Shown here: positions 57,724 to 64,000 of the stretch, piece after piece
Numbering within the stretch: position 1 is the stretch's first letter
Layout of the letters: every line of letters begins with the position of its first letter
From: Selaginella moellendorffii
Taxonomy: Eukaryota; Streptophyta; Lycopodiopsida; Selaginellales; Selaginellaceae
Assembly (NCBI RefSeq): GCF_000143415.4
Contig: NW_003314262.1
Coordinates: forward strand, 1,105,960-1,169,959
Length of the DNA: 64,000 nt
Direction of reading: 5' to 3'
Notes under the pieces: model-generated
Databases searched by the model: none
What the model saw: the letters and a program-made list of their open reading frames with translations, nothing else
Told to the model about the DNA's origin: nothing
Position numbers and translations under genes: made by a program

Positions 57724-58796
57724 TATGAAAGTGTGGCATATCTCCAACCAAGATGTTAAAATATAAAATGCTTTAACCATTATTTAAGAGAATCCACTTT
57801 GATATAAATGCTAAAACATCACTCGATTGAGGAGGAAGTATTTAATATTAGTTGTATATACACTACCAACAATACCAACTTTCACTTAGTGAGTCAAATA
57901 GTCAATGGCAATAATAACACACTCATTGCTAATAATCGACTATCCCTAGTTTAAATGCCACCAACTCAAACAGATAAAAAATTACAATTGACACTAACCA
58001 TCATTCCATAACATAAAGAGGAGTATTATGAGTTTAGCAAATATAACTATGTACATACTGAATAATATTATGTCACATATCAGGCCAATAGAAAAACTTA
58101 CACAACTTCTTAATCACACGATAATGTTTTATAGGCCCGTTGAGAATAGAAGAATCACGATAAACATAGAAAAAGTGTGGAATATAGATCAAAAGTACTA
58201 TCAGCTATAAATGATCATCAAGATCCATTCTACAAAATAAAAAAGGTCATCCTCAAAGTGATATTGAGAATGTAAATGTTAAAATGGCAAATCATTAGCA
58301 AGTGATGTAGAATTTTCAAATCTATTGTAAAGCCTTTGGATTTATAGCTTGATCTTTTGAGCCTCATGAACTTTGTTAAAAGAAAGTAAATCTTGTTTTG
58401 CACTTTGTGAATATTGCACATTAAATATATCAATTGTCGATGGTATGGAATCTTCATCCAAAAAATCCACAAATGTTGGAAAAACATGCTCATCAGGAAC
58501 ATGAGAAGAGAAAAAAAAAAGGGAGACGAGCTTGAAAAGGGGCATTAGCATCAACCATAAAACTCCCTAAGCAATAAACAACCTTAAAAACATATATATA
58601 AAGCTTTAGAGCCCACTAATTAATATGACCAACTAAGTTCTTTTACTTCAATAATGAAGTAATTGTAGCATGATCACCTTCTACTAATATCTAAAAACCA
58701 TATAAATATATATAAAACTTCTCAAACTATACAAACTGCTACTAAACAATCCTCTATAGGGGAGTAGTTAGTTGTAATGTACAATAGAATAATGTT

Positions 58797-59250
58797 AATT
58801 AGGCATTCTTGTGCTCTTTTGCATTAAAACACCCTTGAGAATGATATCAAAAGCATTCACACACAAAATAAAAAGTTGAGTGTAGTCAAAGTACTTCTCC
58901 CTAGCCAATCCAAAAGATTAATAGTGTGAGGAAGAAGGTACACATCCGGGATAATCACTTTATTTATTGAATGATAGTCGATGTAGTAGCAAATACTCCT
59001 ATCTATCAGGCTCCATCACAAGATCAAGTTCATATGGCCAAAGACTCTATGACTTTCAAATAACACCCTTCTTCAATATCTCTTTGACATTTGCACATAA
59101 AATCTTAATCTTCTTTGGTGATTGATATTGAATAGAAATCTTGATTAAACAAACCTCTTGTAAGCTCCTAAGTTTGGACTTCCCGTAGATAGGCTCCATC
59201 ACAAGATCAAGTTCATATTGCCAAAAGATTCTATAACTTTCAAATAACAC
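58797..59250 (-). mobile_element. Gypsy reverse transcriptase / RNase H fragments
   Basis: Reading on the minus strand: NVKEILKKGVI (before the RT core), then CYYIDYHSINKVIIPDVYLLPHTINLLDWLGRSTLTTL, matching RFCVDYRALNKVTIPDxYPLPRIDDLLDxLG, then NAFDIILKGVLMQKSTRMPN, matching the RNase H start ASDFAIGGVLMQ. Large parts of RT, including YVDD, are missing. Order and strand agree with the integrase piece at 57637, so both come from one eroded element. Confidence 0.65.
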
Positions 59251-59372
59251 CCTTCTTCAATATCTCTTTGACATTTGCACATAAAATCTTAATCTTCTTT
59301 AGTGATTGATATTGAATAGAAATCTTGATTAAACAAACCTCTTGCAAGCTCTTGAGTTTGGACTTCCCGAGA
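59008..59372. repeat. Tandem duplication of about 183 bp
   Basis: Two adjacent units each begin TAGGCTCCATCACAAGATCA (or CAGGCTCC...) and end at GTTTGGACTTCCCG, with few differences. The first unit ends at the very point where the second continues into 5S-like sequence, so the breakpoint is inside that sequence. Confidence 0.8.
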
Positions 59373-59440
59373 GGTCACCCAGCCTAGTACTATTCAAACC
59401 CAAGGATGCTTAACCCCAAATATCCCAAGACCCTTAATCG
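59360..59440 (-). repeat. 5S rRNA-like sequence (degenerate, Cassandra-type candidate)
   Basis: GGACTTCCCGAGAGGTCACC followed by CAGCCTAGTACTATTC and CCCAAGGATGCTTAACCCC aligns with the reverse complement of the 3' half of plant 5S rRNA, including the AGTTAAGC..GCTTGGG internal promoter region, with scattered changes. The 5' half is not recognisable. It is not a functional 5S gene. A TRIM of the Cassandra type, whose LTRs carry 5S sequence, is the best-known explanation; a 5S-derived SINE or a stray pseudogene is possible. Confidence 0.6.
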
Positions 59441-62400
59441 ATTGAAAAAAAAGGTGCACTCTTGTTTATGGGCCTTTTCCCTTTATATTTGAACCCTAAC
59501 GGATCGTCTCTCGAGTTGTTCCCTTTAGTTGTTTACACCTCTTTAGTTGGAATAGGATGATGTATTGCAATTTTAGCCCTAGATGACAAATTAAAGTAAA
59601 TAACTCCTTCATAAGCCAGTCAACCATTACAACACAAAAAACATCAAAAAGATTTAAAGAGGGAATAAAGGAGTAGGATAGAAATATAGTAAAAGGTAAT
59701 AGAGAAATAAAAGTGATTTAAGCAAAAATAGAAACTAAGGGATGAAATGGAATAAAAATAAAACCAATGGAAGAAAATTGAGGAAGTATGAAATAAATTT
59801 AAAAAAACTTAAAGTCACACTTGATATGATTATGCTGCAACTAATCCATACCAAAGATGAGGTTAAAAGTTGGACTCAACATCACTCACAATGATTGAAA
59901 CTCAAGCTCAAGATCACCTACACATACAGAGGTTTGCCTCATTTGTGCATACCTATATATACGGCCATTGCTATAGAGAATGAAGATTGGCTCTGCCATA
60001 TAGCGCAAATATAGATGTCAACATATGGTAATAAATTGAGCACCAAAAGAAAAATTTAAATTTATATCAACTAACACAATAAAGAAATTTTGTTATAAAA
60101 CAAGTTTTGAAAGTAAACCTTAGATAAACTAGTGCCAAGTGAACCCCTTAATAGTTCTCTCAAAAGAAGGATGGAGAGGTCACTAACTTATTTACCCAAA
60201 ACCCTTCACTACTCATATAACTCTTTGTTTCCCAAAAAAATCTCTATATCAAGACCATCCATTGTAGTTGCACTAATAAGACATTATTGATGTCAAGGCC
60301 TCTACTTAGGAAATGGAGGGCACTAATTTAGAAAATGCCAATAATGCCAATACATATGGCCAACCTTATTATATACTGAATAATGAATATCACAGCCATG
60401 ACCACATCCTCACCCTTATCCTTGAATATGGGCAGTATGTTGCAAATGTGACTTCAGGTATCAAAAGTTAACTGTCAGCTAATCTTTCTGGATATTCTTT
60501 CCTTATTGCCACGACAGTAGGAGGTTAGTATTGCTAGACCGTTATCAGTTCCCACTTGAGCTAGTTGAGAAATTGGTCAATACCCATGCTAAATCGGATA
60601 AACATAAGGTAGGAACTATATGTGTTTCTTACTAAGCATACTCGGCCTGATTTGAGAAACTTGTGTTATTGGCTTGCACTTGCCAGTATTAAAAACCCCC
60701 ACGATATTGAGATTGGTCCTTTAATATTCGCTAAATGATAGCTTACCGTGTTTGCCAAACACTTTCGCTATCATGCTCTTTGTGTTAGTCTCATTCTGGT
60801 CCCAAATACTATTCAAATTCGCAATTTAGGGACATTCCATATTTAGTAAATTTTGAGCTTGTCCTAGAGACTAACTCCTACTATTAAGGGAGGCTTGGGT
60901 GAAAGCCCAAAACGTATTCCTCAATGCAGAGGGGGGCTTCAAATATATAGTAGGGATAGTGGGTAAGTTAAGCATAGCTGACCAACTTAAGGCAAAGTCT
61001 AGTTTCTGCTTGCATATTTGTCCTTGTTTTACATCTGGCTTAGGTCTAAACCCAAGTTCCATACTATGCTAGTTGGTGGAATACTTATATCCTTACATTA
61101 GGCCACTAGTATGCTTAAATAGCACAAAACTTTGTTTGGCTTTATTTTGTGTGTTGGTTCTAGCATTGGGATGCTAAATGCTTTAGGACTATTTTAAATC
61201 ACTCCGTGCTCTTGTCCTTTTACGTTTTGGGTTGTATGCTTGAGAGTTGCTCCATGTTTCAATTCCTTCACTCCTTGGCTCCATGCTTAGGAGTTTGGCT
61301 TCGTTCTTTCATTCGATGGCCCAAGGCTTTGAAACTAGGGTTCTGTACCATTGTCCTTTGGACACGTGGCATGTGGCATATGTGACACATGGCATATGGA
61401 GGGTTTAGGTTCTGCTCATGATTATCCTATGGTAAATTACCATAGGATAAAGGGTATAAACCACATACGGTACACTATGCTAACTTTACGAAAGGAAAAG
61501 TGATCGATATTAAAAATATTGGTTCTTTGTTTGACTTGAGTTAAGGATATATCGATCATTGATAATTCTTTTTATGCTTATTATGAAGTGAGTTATATCT
61601 TGCTATAGATGGATTCATGGAGGATCGGTTTGGTGGTCACTTGTTAAGCATAATTTTATTATGCTTAGCTTTTAGATTGATGTAAATATGCTCTTCATTA
61701 GTTTTGCATTATGAAGTTTATTTTATGGATATATTGAAGAGGATATTGATTTCTTCTTAGCATTAAACTTACTTCACATGAGACTTATAATCATTATTAG
61801 GCAAGATATGGGTATAAGCTTTTTCAAGCTTTTGGTCCTTTGAGTTTTCATATTCATTGTTCTATTTGTAAAGAGTTGTTAGGGGAAAGCATTTTGTTTC
61901 ATTAATTTCAATGTTGAAGTTGAATTTTGCATCTAGCAATCATTTGTGATGATTAACTATCATCTAAGATAGTTGATTATCCTTATCAAAGGTTTTACTT
62001 AATTATTGTTGATATAAAATGATTTACCATTCTTCGGGATAGTAGATTACTTCTTTGATGATAATTATGCATTTCTTTATTGATAGGATGATTGATGATC
62101 TTTTATGATAATTAGTTGTGTTATTTAATAGTTTATGGCTTTTTGCATTACTATATATTCTTAATAGTTTGCTCTGGATTTGTCTCTTGGGTTTGAGACA
62201 TCAATAAGATGTGGCTGATGCTTACTTGAGCAACTCTGGTTCCTTGGTATTGTTGACTGTGATTTATTTAAATTGGTTACTGTGATAATTAACATAAACG
62301 AGTGTTTGTTAATTTTACTGCATTCAATTTGTTCTGTTAATTGTTGATACAATTGGTTATGATAGATTCAATATTATTTTCCTTTTCTTCGAATGATACA

Positions 62401-63054
62401 CTTGCAAGAATTTTTCTTGCAAGTCGATGATATTTTATATTCTTGTAGTTTTCTTTCGTAAGTTGTTTGGCATGCTATCTACAATCTTTGGTAGTTAAGT
62501 TTTATCATTGAGTATTCTTGATGGCACACTTGCTATTGAATTTTGTTAGATGGTGAAAATGATAACTTATATGAAATACTTTTGTGTTCTAATCTAAGAT
62601 TTATTCACTAATAATTAAGTCTATAAGATATCATCATCTTTGACTTCGATATTGTCCAATTATTGATCTTTGAGTTTGGGCCAATATAGGCAAATTAGCT
62701 TCGGCACTTCATGTGCATAATAAAATTTTTAGTCATGGGGTAACTACTGTCAACTGGTCACATCATCCACTTCTCTCGATGTTCCTTATTTCATAAGGCA
62801 TGACCATGTAAACAACTCACTATCTGTATACAGTAGTTTATCTAAACCTTACCGACGAGTTTGGTTTCTTTGCTTAGGAGGGTTGGGGCCTTTGGCTTTT
62901 CTCTCTATGTTCCTATAGGAAGGGGCGTATCACACTTTTGTAAGTTGGGTGACAGCCAGAGCAACAAGGGTGGCTAACTCCATTGGTCATTTCCTTGTTG
63001 GCGACGGCCGAATAGGTCTGAGTTGGTAATGCATTTGCGTTAGAAAAAGAGGTT
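59441..63054. repeat. AT-rich repeat DNA
   Basis: No gene is recognised. About 60440-60545 is the inverted counterpart of 1-120, and 61190-61310 resembles 19100-19195. The remaining sequence is AT-rich and shows no coding pattern on either strand. Confidence 0.5.
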
Positions 63055-64000
63055 ATTGTGAGACACAAAATCCCTAGGCCCCAAAGTGGAGCCGGAAGGG
63101 TGCCACATGGTAGTGGCCGAAGCGAAAGCCAAACGAGCGTAACATGTTTGGACTAAAAGCTCCGACTTGAAAGGTCGAGAGCGGGAGTGGAACTCCCAAC
63201 AAAGGGCTTGAGGAACAAGAATGAAGTGAGCAATAAGCGAGGCTCCAAAAGGGGGCCCAAAAGGACCAACACATGACACGTGGAAGTGTCCGAGATGGAG
63301 TCCGAGATGGACCCAAGTTGGAGTCCGAGATGGAGTCCGAGGTGGACCCGAGATGGAGTCCGAGGTGGAGCCCGAGATGGAGTCCGAGGTGGAGTCCAAG
63401 ATGGACACGAGTTGGAGTCTGAGGTGGAGTCCAAGATGGACCCGAGGTGGAGTCCGAGATGGAGTCCGAGGTAGACCCGAGATGGAGTCTGAGATGGAGT
63501 CCGAGAAGGACTTGAGATGGAGTCCAAGATGGACCCGAGATGGAGTCCGAGATGGACCCGAGATGGAGTCTGAGATGGACCCAAGATGGAGTCCGAGATG
63601 GAGTCTGAGATGGACCCGAGATGGAGTCCGAGATGGAGTTCGAGATGGACCGAGATGGAGTCTGAGATTGAGTCCGAGATGGACCCGAGATGGAATCCAA
63701 GATGGAGTCCGAGAAGGACCCGAGATGGAGTCCGAGGTCAAGATCGAGACCGGGACTGAGACTGAGACCGGGATTGAGACTGAGACCGAGACCGAGACTG
63801 AGACCGGGACCGAGACCGAGACCGAGACCGAGCCCGAGCCCGAGCCCGAGTCCGAGTCCGAGTCCGAGTCCGAGTTCGAGTCTGAGAGGGTGAAAGCCCA
63901 AAGCATTCATCTCCCAGACCCTGGGGGGTTTGGTGAGCTCCAAAAGTATAGTAAGGGGGAGGACTGTAGTGGAGCCAGTTTGGCCAGGAAAGGCCAGTTT
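63055..64000 (-). repeat. Minisatellite-bearing LTR-type repeat, longest copy
   Basis: The flank 63055-63270 matches 17810-17995 and the reverse complement of 16580-16680. The array 63285-63740 is tandem GAGATGGAGTCC / GAGATGGACCCG units with point variants, passing into GAGACCGAGACC and GAGTCC hexamers to 63890. The end (63895-64000) matches the reverse complement of 16158-16290. The roughly 290-codon open frames here (Ser-Asp-Ser and Gly-Leu repeats) are by-products of a unit length divisible by three without stops. Confidence 0.8.

Noticed and set aside
63040-63943. Overlapping open frames of about 288 codons, Ser-Asp/Gly-Leu-rich
   Set aside because: They translate a 12/24-nt minisatellite in several frames at once; no stop can arise in the unit.

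Overview
This is nuclear DNA from a land plant. The intron-containing genes encode plant-only or plastid proteins: a phragmoplast-type KIN-12 kinesin, a MYC2-type bHLH factor, plastid MinD, a plastid S1/EF-Ts polyprotein and a Brittle-1-like carrier. Introns are very short (about 45-85 nt where I could define both ends) and genes are tightly packed. That suggests a compact lycophyte genome such as Selaginella; this is inference, since no database search was possible. Two assembly gaps are present (11058-11157, exactly 100 N; 30297-30457, 161 N).

Layout. (1) 1-1.5 kb: AT-rich transposon debris. (2) 1.5-14.6 kb: a distinctive accessory block. It holds a decayed DUF7869-like transposase-type gene on the minus strand (about 2.9-5.4 kb), a duplicated segment with interstitial TTTAGGG repeats (6.0-7.9 kb), a plus-strand gene with a ParB/sulfiredoxin-like motif (8.8-12.1 kb) and an intact 626-residue gene ending in an FCP1/HAD-like domain (12.2-14.2 kb). 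About 28 copies of a 22-24 bp palindrome, ATGGCRTG-N6-CAYGCCAT, are scattered through this block; I noticed none in the remaining 49 kb. (3) 14.7-21.3 kb: inverted copies of an LTR-type repeat family with a GAGTCC-type minisatellite, then AT-rich sequence. (4) 21.7-56.9 kb: a gene-rich island. (5) 57-64 kb: gypsy fragments, a 5S rRNA-like sequence, and another copy of the minisatellite-bearing repeat.

The gene island encodes, in order: BT1-like carrier (-), KIN-12 kinesin (+), SCP-like phosphatase (-), a small coiled-coil protein (-), MYC2-type bHLH (-), CYP71-type WD40-cyclophilin (-), a stand-alone ePHD protein (-), MinD (+), S1/EF-Ts polyprotein (+), a compact NUP98-like protein (-), a broken copy of the LeuRS 5' end joined to copia debris, and cytosolic leucyl-tRNA synthetase (+). 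The carrier/kinesin and ePHD/MinD pairs are divergent with short shared upstream regions. The EF-Ts and NUP98-like coding regions overlap tail to tail.

The most unusual finding is the palindrome family. In the ParB-like gene, four short introns (38-54 nt) carry the palindrome 8-11 nt before the acceptor AG. Removing the last three, together with one palindrome-free intron, is needed to keep a single reading frame from the gap to the stop. Other copies lie in frame inside exons. This looks like an introner-like or binding-site repeat system belonging to one mobile or accessory unit.
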